Assembly: GCA_035637315.1 (NCBI GenBank)
Contig: DASPXK010000126.1
Span: 1 to 13,327, forward strand
Direction: 5' to 3'
DNA: 13,327 bases
From: DASPXK01 sp035637315
GTDB taxonomy: Bacteria; Chloroflexota; UBA6077; JACCZL01
In this document: piece after piece, positions 6,804 through 13,135 of the stretch
Position numbering within the stretch: position 1 is the first letter of the stretch
Layout: the number at the start of each line of letters is the position of its first letter
Position numbers and translations under genes: made by a program
Notes under the pieces: generated by a model
What the model saw: only the letters and a program-made list of their open reading frames with translations
The model's database searches: none
What the model was told of the DNA's origin: nothing

Positions 6804-7736
6804 TTAGACGTTCTCTCCCGTCCGGATCCGCGGGTCGAGGTACCCGTAGGAGACGTCCACCACGAGGTTAGTCAGCACGTAACAGCACGCCACGACGAGG
6901 ATCGTGGACTGGAGGGCGGGAAAGTCCTTGAAGCGGATCGAGTCGATGATCAGCCTGCCCATCCCTGGGCGGGCAAACACAGTCTCGATCACCACCGCGC
7001 CGGACAGGAGATGGCCGACCTCTACCCCGATAATCGTGACGACTGGAATCAGGGCGTTGCGCAGGGCATGGCGGAGAGTCACCGCCAGTGTGGCCAGCCC
7101 CTTGGCCCGAGCCGTCGTGATGTAGTCCTGGCGCAGGACCTCCAGCAGACTCGACCGGGTCAGGCGGGTGATCACCGCGGCGCTGTACAGTCCCAGCGCC
7201 AGGGCGGGCATCACCAGGCGCTGCCAGCCGGCCTCTTCCGTCACCGGCAACCACCTCAGGGTCAGGGAAAAGAGGAAGATGAGCATCAACCCCAGCCAGA
7301 AACTGGGGATCGACACGCCGGCCAGCGCCACCAGCATGCTGAAGCTGTCGAGCCAGCGGTTCTGATGCACGGCGGCGATCGTCCCCAGGACGAGACCCAG
7401 GAGAACGGCGAGCCCCAGACCGGCCAAAGTCAACTGTAAGGTGTACGGGAAGAACTCGGCGATCAGGCTGCTAACCGGCCGGTTGTGACGAATCGAGCGC
7501 CCCAAATCGCCACGTAGGAGGCCGGACAGGTAGCCGACATATTGCTCGGGGAGGGGCCGGTCAAGACCGATCTCACGGCGCAGGGACTCCAGGTGCTCCC
7601 TGGACGCGCTGCCTTCGGAGATCATCAGCATAGCCGGGTCGCCGGGGACGATATGCAACAGCACGAAGACCAGCGTGTAGATGCCTACCAGCGCCGGCAG
7701 GGCGGTCGACAGCCGCCGCACGACGAACATTAGCAC
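6804..7736 (-). CDS. ABC transporter permease, DppB/OppB type
   Basis: A 310-residue inner-membrane permease. Family hallmarks are the opening FVVRRLSTALPALVGIYTLV helix with HIVPGDPA directly after it, then IGLDRPLPEQY, GDLGRSIRHNRPV, the coupling loop TARAKGLATLAVTLRHALRN and the C-terminal DVSYGYLDPRIR. Two starts are possible: the GTG at 7736 has GGAGG (7749-7745) at an 8-nt spacing, whereas the ATG two codons downstream (7730) would be 14 nt away, so I favour GTG. The open frame upstream of it is only the antisense-like continuation through the binding-protein gene. It lies 71 nt downstream of the binding-protein stop, with a strong stem-loop in between, and overlaps nothing else. Confidence 0.95.
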   Translation of the reverse strand: MLMFVVRRLSTALPALVGIYTLVFVLLHIVPGDPAMLMISEGSASREHLESLRREIGLDRPLPEQYVGYLSGLLRGDLGRSIRHNRPVSSLIAEFFPYTLQLTLAGLGLAVLLGLVLGTIAAVHQNRWLDSFSMLVALAGVSIPSFWLGLMLIFLFSLTLRWLPVTEEAGWQRLVMPALALGLYSAAVITRLTRSSLLEVLRQDYITTARAKGLATLAVTLRHALRNALIPVVTIIGVEVGHLLSGAVVIETVFARPGMGRLIIDSIRFKDFPALQSTILVVACCYVLTNLVVDVSYGYLDPRIRTGENV

Positions 7737-7768
7737 GGCAGGTTCCTCCCCTCGCTGGCACCCGGACC

Positions 7769-7800
7769 GGCGCGGGGAGGAGCCGATCCTCCCCCGTGCC
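7769..7800 (-). promoter_or_regulatory. stem-loop between binding-protein and permease genes
   Basis: GGCGCGGGGAGGA (7769-7781) pairs with TCCTCCCCCGTGCC (7787-7800) over 13 pairs, with one G-T wobble and one bulged C, around a 5-base loop. On the mRNA it begins 7 nt after the binding-protein stop and is not followed by a T-run. This is the classic position of a stabilising hairpin that protects the 5' binding-protein message and gives it an excess over the permeases. Function inferred from position. Confidence 0.6.
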
Positions 7801-7807
7801 GTCGGTC

Positions 7808-9541
7808 CTATTGCTTCAGCGAGGCGTCCTGGAAGTATGGGTACCAGGACCGGGCGTCCATGTGGAAGTCCTGGACGTCGGCCGTGGTGACCCAAGTGAA
7901 CAGCGAGAGGTAGATCGGGACCACGTAGGCCTGCTCCAGGATGTGCTTCGTGGCCCTCACAATGGTCGCCTTGCGCCGATCCAGTTCGAGCGTCGCGTCC
8001 TGCTCCTCGAGCATCTTGTCGAGATCGGCATCCCTGGCCATCGACCAGGCGAAGGTGCCGATACCCTGGGAGTGGAAGAGGTCGACCAGGAAATGTGGGT
8101 CGCTGGCCTCGAACTGCCGATTGATGAGGTGGTAGAGCCCCTTGCTCCCGGCCACGGCGCGCTCGGCGCCGGTGCCCGTGATCAGCTTCACCGAGAAGCC
8201 CGCGTCTTGCAACTGGGCGGCCATCAACTCCTTGTAGGCCTCCTTCTCGCCACTGGACGTGAACACATCCAGCTGCAGGGGCTGACCCTCCTTGGTTCGA
8301 GCGCCGTCCGCCCCGACCTTCCAACCTGCCTTCTCCAGGAGGTCCCGGGCGCGGGCCGGATCATAGCTGTAGATCGAGTCCAGCGTCTTGTCGTAGCCGA
8401 AGGTCGTGGTGCCCAGCAGGTTCCAGGTCGGTAGGCTCACCCCCTCGAAGAACTTTTTGACGATCGTGTCCTTGTCGACCGCGAAGTTGATCGCCTGGCG
8501 CACCGCCAGCTCGCTGGTGGGCGGCTTCTCGACGTTGATGAAGTTCAGCCAGGTCGTTCCCGGCGACACGCCATCGTGGACCTTGTAGTTGGTGTCCTTC
8601 CGCCAGCGGGGCAGGCTCTGGGTGCCGGGCCAGGCCTCGACGTTGATCTCCTTCCGCCCATCCATCAGGGCGTCGCGGGTACCCACTTCGGGGATGAACT
8701 TGAATATCAAGCGGTCCACGTGCGACAGGCCCGGGTTGGTCTTGTCCGGGAAGGTGACGCCCCACGCGTAGTCACTGTTGCGCTCCAGGATCAGCTGGCT
8801 GTCGCGCTTCCATTCCACGAACTTGAAGGGGCCGCTGCCCACCAGGTTGTCCTCGAACTGGTCTCCGAATTTCTTCACCGCCGTGGGCGAGGGAATCCCC
8901 AGGTAACCTTGGCTGAGCGAGTCGAGGATCGGCGCATAGGCCGACTTCAGCCGAAGCTGCACGGTGTAGTCGTCCATGACCACAGTCGAGTCGTATGGTC
9001 CCAGCAGAGAGCGGGCGTACTTGGATTTGGTGGCCGGGTCCACACATCGGTCGAAGTGGAACTTCACGGCGTCTGCTTTGAGGTCGGTGCCATCGTGGAA
9101 CTTCACCCCCCGACGGAGCTTGAAGGTCAAGACCTTGCCGCCCTCAGACACCTCCCAGGACTCCGCCAGCCCGGGATGGAACTTCAGGTCGTTGCCCAGG
9201 TAGACCAGGCTGTCGAAGACCATCTGGGTCACCATCGTCTCGGGTGGCCCCCAGTAAACGGCCGGGTCGAGGTTCTCGAAGGTTCGGTAGAGGCCGATCT
9301 TCAGCTCACCGCCTCGTGACGGGGCCGTAGCCGCCGGGGCCGCGGTGGGTGCCGCGGCCGGCGCCGCTTTGGCGGCCTCGGTCGGCGCCGCTGGCTTCGG
9401 CGCTTCGGCCTTGGGCGCCGCGGGTCCTGACGGGGCACACGCCGACAGCACCGGTAGAGCTGCGACCACGCCCGCTACGAGCGTGGCCGATCTGACGAAT
9501 TCCCGTCGGCTGAATCGCTTGGCCTTCGCTGCTCCGAGCAT
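7808..9541 (-). CDS. ABC transporter substrate-binding protein, family 5 (DppA/OppA-like), Tat lipoprotein
   Basis: A 577-residue extracytoplasmic solute-binding protein. The N-terminus carries a twin-arginine motif SRREFV (R12-R13), a hydrophobic segment and lipobox LSAC (Cys35). It is therefore probably exported folded by Tat and lipid-anchored. An Ala/Pro-rich linker follows (about residues 36-78). The SBP_bac_5 fold then shows NLDPAVYW, FDSLVYLGNDLKFHPGLAES and LRRGVKFHDGT. Family members bind peptides, but also nickel, sugars, opines and small acids. The ATG at 9541 has an AAGGGGGAG ribosome site just upstream. A longer frame starting at 9568 is rejected because it puts nine unneeded residues before the Tat signal. 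It is the first gene of the operon with dppB- and dppC-like permeases. Confidence 0.96.
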   Translation of the reverse strand: MLGAAKAKRFSRREFVRSATLVAGVVAALPVLSACAPSGPAAPKAEAPKPAAPTEAAKAAPAAAPTAAPAATAPSRGGELKIGLYRTFENLDPAVYWGPPETMVTQMVFDSLVYLGNDLKFHPGLAESWEVSEGGKVLTFKLRRGVKFHDGTDLKADAVKFHFDRCVDPATKSKYARSLLGPYDSTVVMDDYTVQLRLKSAYAPILDSLSQGYLGIPSPTAVKKFGDQFEDNLVGSGPFKFVEWKRDSQLILERNSDYAWGVTFPDKTNPGLSHVDRLIFKFIPEVGTRDALMDGRKEINVEAWPGTQSLPRWRKDTNYKVHDGVSPGTTWLNFINVEKPPTSELAVRQAINFAVDKDTIVKKFFEGVSLPTWNLLGTTTFGYDKTLDSIYSYDPARARDLLEKAGWKVGADGARTKEGQPLQLDVFTSSGEKEAYKELMAAQLQDAGFSVKLITGTGAERAVAGSKGLYHLINRQFEASDPHFLVDLFHSQGIGTFAWSMARDADLDKMLEEQDATLELDRRKATIVRATKHILEQAYVVPIYLSLFTWVTTADVQDFHMDARSWYPYFQDASLKQ

Positions 9542-9656
9542 GATACTCCCCCTTCCTCGGAGGTCCAATCAACTGCTGCCACAGGCACCGCCCACAGTAG
9601 CAGTCGCGACGGAGGCTCCCCGCTCGCTTCTGGCGCTCCTCGTCACCTCCCCTCGT

Positions 9657-9815
9657 TTAGCCCTTCACCCTGCCGACCAGCGCTCCTCGCATGAAGAACC
9701 GCTGGAGCCTGCCGAAACCACTACCTGCAGCGGCTGGAGGTTCTGGTCGTTGATGAACATCAGTGCGTTGAAGTAGGCGTTCCAGGAGGCCACGCCCACG
9801 AACAGGCTGCTCACC
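9657..9815 (-). pseudogene. relic of a CUT1 sugar ABC permease (LplC/YtcP-like) C-terminal part
   Basis: Two minus-strand fragments in different frames match consecutive parts of one protein family. At about 9811-9740 the frame reads VGVASWNAYFNALMFINDQN then LQPLQVVV. This is the penultimate loop and helix of LplC/YtcP-type carbohydrate permeases (family pattern: AVGHWN.FFNALIYL.D...YPLQLVL). At about 9713-9657 another frame reads GRLQRFFMRGALVGRVKG and then a stop, the characteristic family C-terminus (P.LQKYFVKGVMIG.VKG). Roughly 60-70 residues expected between the two segments are missing, the frames no longer match, and the first two-thirds of the gene are absent. This is a decayed gene with an internal deletion, now lying in the divergent regulatory gap. 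Confidence 0.75.
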
Positions 9816-9877
9816 CGCCTGCCCGCTGGCCCGAGTCGGCGCCGCCGCCATCCTGTTACCTGGGGATCGCCAACCAG

Positions 9878-9899
9878 TGCTAACCACGGATGGTCAGCA
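9878..9899. promoter_or_regulatory. operator-like palindrome in the divergent gap
   Basis: TGCTAACCA (9878-9886) and TGGTCAGCA (9891-9899) form an inverted repeat matching at 8 of 9 positions across a CGGA spacer. It lies between the divergently transcribed binding-protein operon and the FCD regulator, upstream of the regulator promoter. FCD regulators bind short palindromes of similar size, so autoregulation and control of the transport operon are plausible (inference). Confidence 0.4.
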
Positions 9900-9948
9900 G
9901 TATAGGCAGAGGTCCGGTGTCTGTCAACGTCGCCTCCGAGGACGTGTG

Positions 9949-9978
9949 TTGACGTCCAGAGTTGGGAGTCCTTACACT
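9949..9978 (+). promoter_or_regulatory. sigma70-type promoter for the FCD regulator
   Basis: A -35 box TTGACG (9949-9954) and a -10 box TACACT (9973-9978) are separated by 18 bases. They match the consensus at 5/6 and 4/6 positions. Transcription would start around 9985-9987, essentially at the ATG (9987), and there is no Shine-Dalgarno sequence between. The transcript is therefore predicted to be leaderless. Confidence 0.55.
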
Positions 9979-9986
9979 GCTCACCA

Positions 9987-10793
9987 ATGATGATGAGCAA
10001 CGACAGCCCGGCACTTTCTCCCGACCTGGAACGGGAGATCCTGGCGCGCCTGGAGCCCGCCGACCGCCCCCATGGCTGTGGCTCGCTGTGGGCCGAGCTG
10101 CAACAGATCGGATTCAGCAAGAGCCCCACGACCGTCGGACGCGTCCTCAAGCTGCTCGACCTGCGGGGCTACACTCGGCCTGTCGGCTATCGGGGCCGGG
10201 CACTCACCGAGGCCGGGGCGCGCCGTCTGGCGGAGCTGCGCGCGGAGCGCGAGCATGCTGACTCGCACGGCCTTCTGCTAGAGGGGGTACGACCAAGCAC
10301 CCTCGGAGAACTGCTCGATCTGCTCGTGGCCCGGCGAGCGATCGAGCGCGAGATCGCGCGGCTCGCCGCGCTGCGCGCGACCGACCAGCACATAGAAGCG
10401 CTCTGGGCGGCTCTCGCCGATCAGCGTGCTGTCGTGCGCGAGCGGGGCATCGCGATCGATGAAGACCGCCGCTTCCACGAGACCCTGGCCGATGCGAGCG
10501 GTAACCGCTTCCTGGCTGGCACGTTGCGCTTCATTCGCCGCAATGTGGATATGCAGCGCCTCCTGGAGGAGCTTCGGCGGGGCCGTGCGAGCGGCCTGAT
10601 CGAAGACCACAAGGCGGTCGTTGAGGCCGTCGCCAGACACGACCCAGGTGCGGCCGAGGCCGCGATGGTCCAGCATCTCGAGCACATTATTGAAGATATC
10701 CTCAGCTACTGTCGGGCTCATCCGGACGGATTTGACGCCCGGACGGTGCACGTTTTCGGCGAGATGACACCGCGAGTATCGACGGCGTCTTAG
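9987..10793 (+). CDS. FCD-domain transcriptional regulator with non-GntR winged helix
   Basis: A 268-residue ligand-responsive DNA-binding protein. The C-terminal half is an FCD (FadR C-terminal) all-helical effector domain. Its metal/ligand residues are visible as D160-x3-H164 (DRRFH), H208 (EDHKAVVEAV) and H230 (MVQHLEH). The N-terminal 85 residues do not look like a GntR helix-turn-helix. PHGCGSLWAELQQIGFS, then TVGRVLKLLDLRGYTR and RGRALTEAGARRL, resemble the winged helix of the RNase R/NrpR N-terminal type. The start region is ATGATGATG (9987-9995) without a ribosome site, consistent with a leaderless message. It is transcribed away from the binding-protein operon and 63 nt before a dehydrogenase gene, so it likely controls both. 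Family members usually sense small carboxylic acids. Confidence 0.88.
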   Translation: MMMSNDSPALSPDLEREILARLEPADRPHGCGSLWAELQQIGFSKSPTTVGRVLKLLDLRGYTRPVGYRGRALTEAGARRLAELRAEREHADSHGLLLEGVRPSTLGELLDLLVARRAIEREIARLAALRATDQHIEALWAALADQRAVVRERGIAIDEDRRFHETLADASGNRFLAGTLRFIRRNVDMQRLLEELRRGRASGLIEDHKAVVEAVARHDPGAAEAAMVQHLEHIIEDILSYCRAHPDGFDARTVHVFGEMTPRVSTAS

Positions 10794-10814
10794 ACGACTC
10801 AGTAAGGTAATGCA

Positions 10815-10830
10815 GCGACCGGACGGTCGC
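10815..10830. promoter_or_regulatory. small inverted repeat before the dehydrogenase gene
   Basis: GCGACC (10815-10820) and GGTCGC (10825-10830) are exact complements around GGAC. It lies in the 63-nt gap between regulator and dehydrogenase and may be an operator or a minor hairpin. Confidence 0.3.
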
Positions 10831-10856
10831 CAAAAGAGCGGAGGAGGTTTTCGTCG

Positions 10857-11843
10857 ATGGGATCGGTTCAGGTAGTCGTGCCCGATGATCACCCGGTGGC
10901 CTACGGTAGCCCTGACCACCAGGACCTGCGCCGTCTGGCGCCGTACGGAACGGTTACCGTCCACCCCACCCGCTGGGCTGACCGAGCCGAGCTCTTCCGG
11001 CGCATCGAGCCGGCGGACGTGGTGATCAACGTCCGAGCCTACTCGGAGTTCGACGATGAGGCGCTGGCTCACGCGCCGCGCCTGAAGCTCATCTCGATCC
11101 TCGGGACCGGAACCGACAACGTCGATCTCGCGGCGGCGACCCGTCGCGCGCTGGTCGTCACGAACACGCCCGGCATCGGCGCGGTGCCGGTGGCGGAGAT
11201 GGCGCTCGGGCTGATGATGGCGGTGGCGCGGGCCATCCCGCTGAGCGACCGGCGGCTGCGCGCCGGCACCTGGCAGCACGAAATCGGGCCGGAGCTCCAG
11301 GGCAAGATGCTGGGGCTGCTCGGGCTTGGTGCGATCGGGCAGCACTTCGCTCGAATCGGCAAGGGGATCGGCATGCGGGTTATCGGTTGGAGTGTTCGGC
11401 ACGATCCTGCTCGCACCGCGGCGCTCGGGGTGGAGCTCGTGGACCGCGACGAAGTCTTCCGCCAGGCCGACGTGGTCTCGATCCACCTCCGCAACTCGCC
11501 CGAGGTGCGCGGGCTGGTCGGACGGCGCGAGCTCGGCCTGATGAAGGAGACGGCTATCCTGATCAACACCGCCCGGGCAGCGATCGTCGACCAGGACGCG
11601 CTGGTGGACGCGCTGCGCGAGCGGCGAATCGGGGGCGCCGGCCTCGACGTCCACCTGCAGGAACCATTGCTACCAGAGGACAATCCGTTCAAGGACCTCG
11701 ACAACGTCGTCTTGACGCCGCACGCCGGTGGAACGACGCGTGAGGGGGCCGTGCGCTCGCGGAAGATGCCGGTTGACAACATCATCGCCTTCCTCGAGGG
11801 CCACCCCGAGCACGTGGTCAACCCGGAAGTCCTGAAGCGATAG
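10857..11843 (+). CDS. D-isomer-specific 2-hydroxyacid dehydrogenase (PGDH/glyoxylate reductase-like)
   Basis: A 328-residue cytoplasmic NAD(P)-dependent oxidoreductase interconverting a D-2-hydroxyacid and its 2-oxoacid. The nucleotide-binding motif GLGAIG (GxGxxG, residues 156-161) is present. All three catalytic residues are visible: Arg240 in NTARAAIVDQDAL, Glu269 in LDVHLQEP and His289 in LTPHAGGTT. After the second beta-strand (VIGWSVRHD, about 175-183) there is no acidic residue at the usual NAD-selecting site, which leaves NADP(H) open. There is no ACT regulatory domain, so a biosynthetic serine-pathway PGDH is less likely. The start ATG has a strong AGGAGG (10842-10847) with 9-nt spacing. 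It follows the FCD regulator and is probably co-transcribed and co-regulated. The substrate is unknown. Confidence 0.94.
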   Translation: MGSVQVVVPDDHPVAYGSPDHQDLRRLAPYGTVTVHPTRWADRAELFRRIEPADVVINVRAYSEFDDEALAHAPRLKLISILGTGTDNVDLAAATRRALVVTNTPGIGAVPVAEMALGLMMAVARAIPLSDRRLRAGTWQHEIGPELQGKMLGLLGLGAIGQHFARIGKGIGMRVIGWSVRHDPARTAALGVELVDRDEVFRQADVVSIHLRNSPEVRGLVGRRELGLMKETAILINTARAAIVDQDALVDALRERRIGGAGLDVHLQEPLLPEDNPFKDLDNVVLTPHAGGTTREGAVRSRKMPVDNIIAFLEGHPEHVVNPEVLKR

Positions 11844-12147
11844 CGACGCGCTCGACCCCCGTCCACGGGTATGATCGGGAAGTGGCCTTTGGCTCTTGGA
11901 GCGAGAACCGAAACTCGAGACCTCGAGGGGCGAACAGCCAGCGCTTCCGCGGAGAGCCGACATCGTCATCGTCCGGGCCCCTGACCGCTAGACCTACAGA
12001 AGCCCGGAAAATGCGAGCCGAATCATGACGGTGCCTCTCAGGCAGGAGCCTTCGCCTATACGGCGCCTTCCATACTGTGATGTTGTGGCGAGGTCTCGTC
12101 ACGCGCTCGCCAGTAGGAGTGAGGTCAGGAATCGGCGCGACGGGTGC
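11844..12147. other. intergenic region without recognisable gene
   Basis: Between the dehydrogenase stop and the convergent DNRLRE-like gene stop I see no open frame with family resemblance, no RNA fold of note and no convincing terminator. Only weak stems are present, such as CCCG/CGGG near 11865. Base composition is slightly less GC-biased than in the genes, with frequent short direct repeats such as CTCGAG near 11913-11926. Confidence 0.5.
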
Positions 12148-12858
12148 TCATCCCGGCAGCGTGTATTCGACCGTCAGCCTGAGGTCGAAGACGTACGACA
12201 GGCACATCGCAAGCCCTTGGACGTCCAGCGACTCGTCGTCCCCGCGCAGGATCAAGGCACCCTGGTTCGCCCCGACCCCCAGCCACAGCCTGAGCTGGGG
12301 TGTGACGTCCCAGGCGCCTGACTCAGCCGTGGTCGCGGGCGTGACGCCGGCCACGCCGGCCGGGCGGCTCGGGACGAGGTGGTCGAGACCGCCGCCCTCG
12401 CCGTCGGCCGCGACGCCGAGCTGCGTGTTGCAGGTCGGCAGGATCCCGTACTGCGACTCACCGGCCGGCGAGCGGCGGGCGGTGCTCGCCTCGGTGTAGG
12501 TAAGCGTGGCCTTGCTGATGCTCGCCGGCTCCGGCCGGGCGGGCAGCGGCGCGAGGTCGAAGGCGGCCACCGCCTGGTAGACGTGTTTCTCACCAACGTT
12601 GGCATTGTTCTCATAGCCGACCACGAAGAGGCCGGGGTCGGTCAGGATCTCGCGCCCGGCGAACCCCTGGCACTCCGTGCCCGGGGTGGAGAGGACTGCT
12701 GTCCCGCAATGATGCTGGTGGGCCGTGCCGACAGTTGTCGGCAGCAGGTCGAGCATCTCGACCTGCTTGGCCGCGACGCTGGCCGGCACTCCGGGTCCGG
12801 CGAGGGTCAGCGCGATTGCCAGGGCCGAAGCCGCGCCAGCAAGTCTTGTCAGCTTCAT
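12148..12858 (-). CDS. secreted DNRLRE-like domain protein
   Basis: A 236-residue exported protein. A Sec signal peptide is evident: MKLTR, then a hydrophobic core, then a PASVAA-type cleavage site near residue 30. The mature part has the pattern of DNRLRE-type beta-sandwich domains of surface proteins: AAFDLAPLP, a KATLTYTEAS strand, a cysteine at CNTQLGVA, the WDVTPQLRLWL segment, a GALILRGDDES strand and a C-terminal LTVEYTLPG. Several cysteines (at about 51, 63, 145 and 221) could form disulfides. The ATG at 12858 has GAGG 7 nt upstream. The role is likely cell-surface or extracellular, with no enzymatic motif. The family call is by pattern only. It has no operon partners in view, but a short ORF lies directly upstream. 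Confidence 0.75.
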   Translation of the reverse strand: MKLTRLAGAASALAIALTLAGPGVPASVAAKQVEMLDLLPTTVGTAHQHHCGTAVLSTPGTECQGFAGREILTDPGLFVVGYENNANVGEKHVYQAVAAFDLAPLPARPEPASISKATLTYTEASTARRSPAGESQYGILPTCNTQLGVAADGEGGGLDHLVPSRPAGVAGVTPATTAESGAWDVTPQLRLWLGVGANQGALILRGDDESLDVQGLAMCLSYVFDLRLTVEYTLPG

Positions 12859-12859
12859 C

Positions 12860-12916
12860 TCACGTCCTCTCTTCGCTGGCGCGGCCCGTCGGCCACCGCG
12901 GGCATGCCTGTGTCAT
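12860..12916 (-). CDS. putative 18-codon upstream ORF (leader peptide)
   Basis: The ATG at 12916 has a strong GAGGAG (12927-12922) with a 5-nt spacer, better than the site of the main gene. The frame MTQACPRWPTGRASEERT ends with TGA (12862-12860), a single base before the secreted-protein ATG. This is an ideal geometry for translational coupling or leader-peptide control. It is too short to show family resemblance, so chance cannot be excluded. Confidence 0.3.
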   Translation of the reverse strand: MTQACPRWPTGRASEERT

Positions 12917-12998
12917 GTTCGCTCCTCGCTCAATAGCCGCGGCGTGGGCTACCAGGGTGTTCAGTTCTATCAAAGTCGCTTAAAGTGTGACGGAAGAA

Positions 12999-13027
12999 CT
13001 GAGCGTCCCGAGCAGCGGGACGCTCAG
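12999..13027 (-). terminator. perfect 12-bp hairpin, terminator-like on minus strand
   Basis: CTGAGCGTCCCG (12999-13010) pairs perfectly with CGGGACGCTCAG (13016-13027) around the loop AGCAG. Read on the minus strand it is followed by TTCTTCCG, a modest T-rich tail; on the plus strand no T-run follows. It could end a minus-strand gene coming from the right edge, or sit in the long 5' region of the secreted-protein gene as a regulatory stem. Confidence 0.4.
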
Positions 13028-13135
13028 CATAGCTTCTGCCCGTTTGACTGAAAGCCAGTGTAGAGCATCTTGGCTGATGCCCGCTGTCGCTGATGTTCAG
13101 TAAGGCGCCCTCGGTGTTCCCGGGCGGCTCCTAAC

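Noticed and set aside
7737..8324. A 506-codon frame that would extend the DppB permease about 196 residues upstream
   Set aside because: The extra part overlaps the binding-protein gene in another frame and has no family resemblance. The permease fold begins at FVVRRL with a good ribosome site before 7736.
10278..11654. Long minus-strand open frame (458 codons) opposite the regulator and dehydrogenase
   Set aside because: It is a GC-rich antisense shadow: the plus strand carries two intact genes with all catalytic and ligand residues, and the antisense product resembles nothing.
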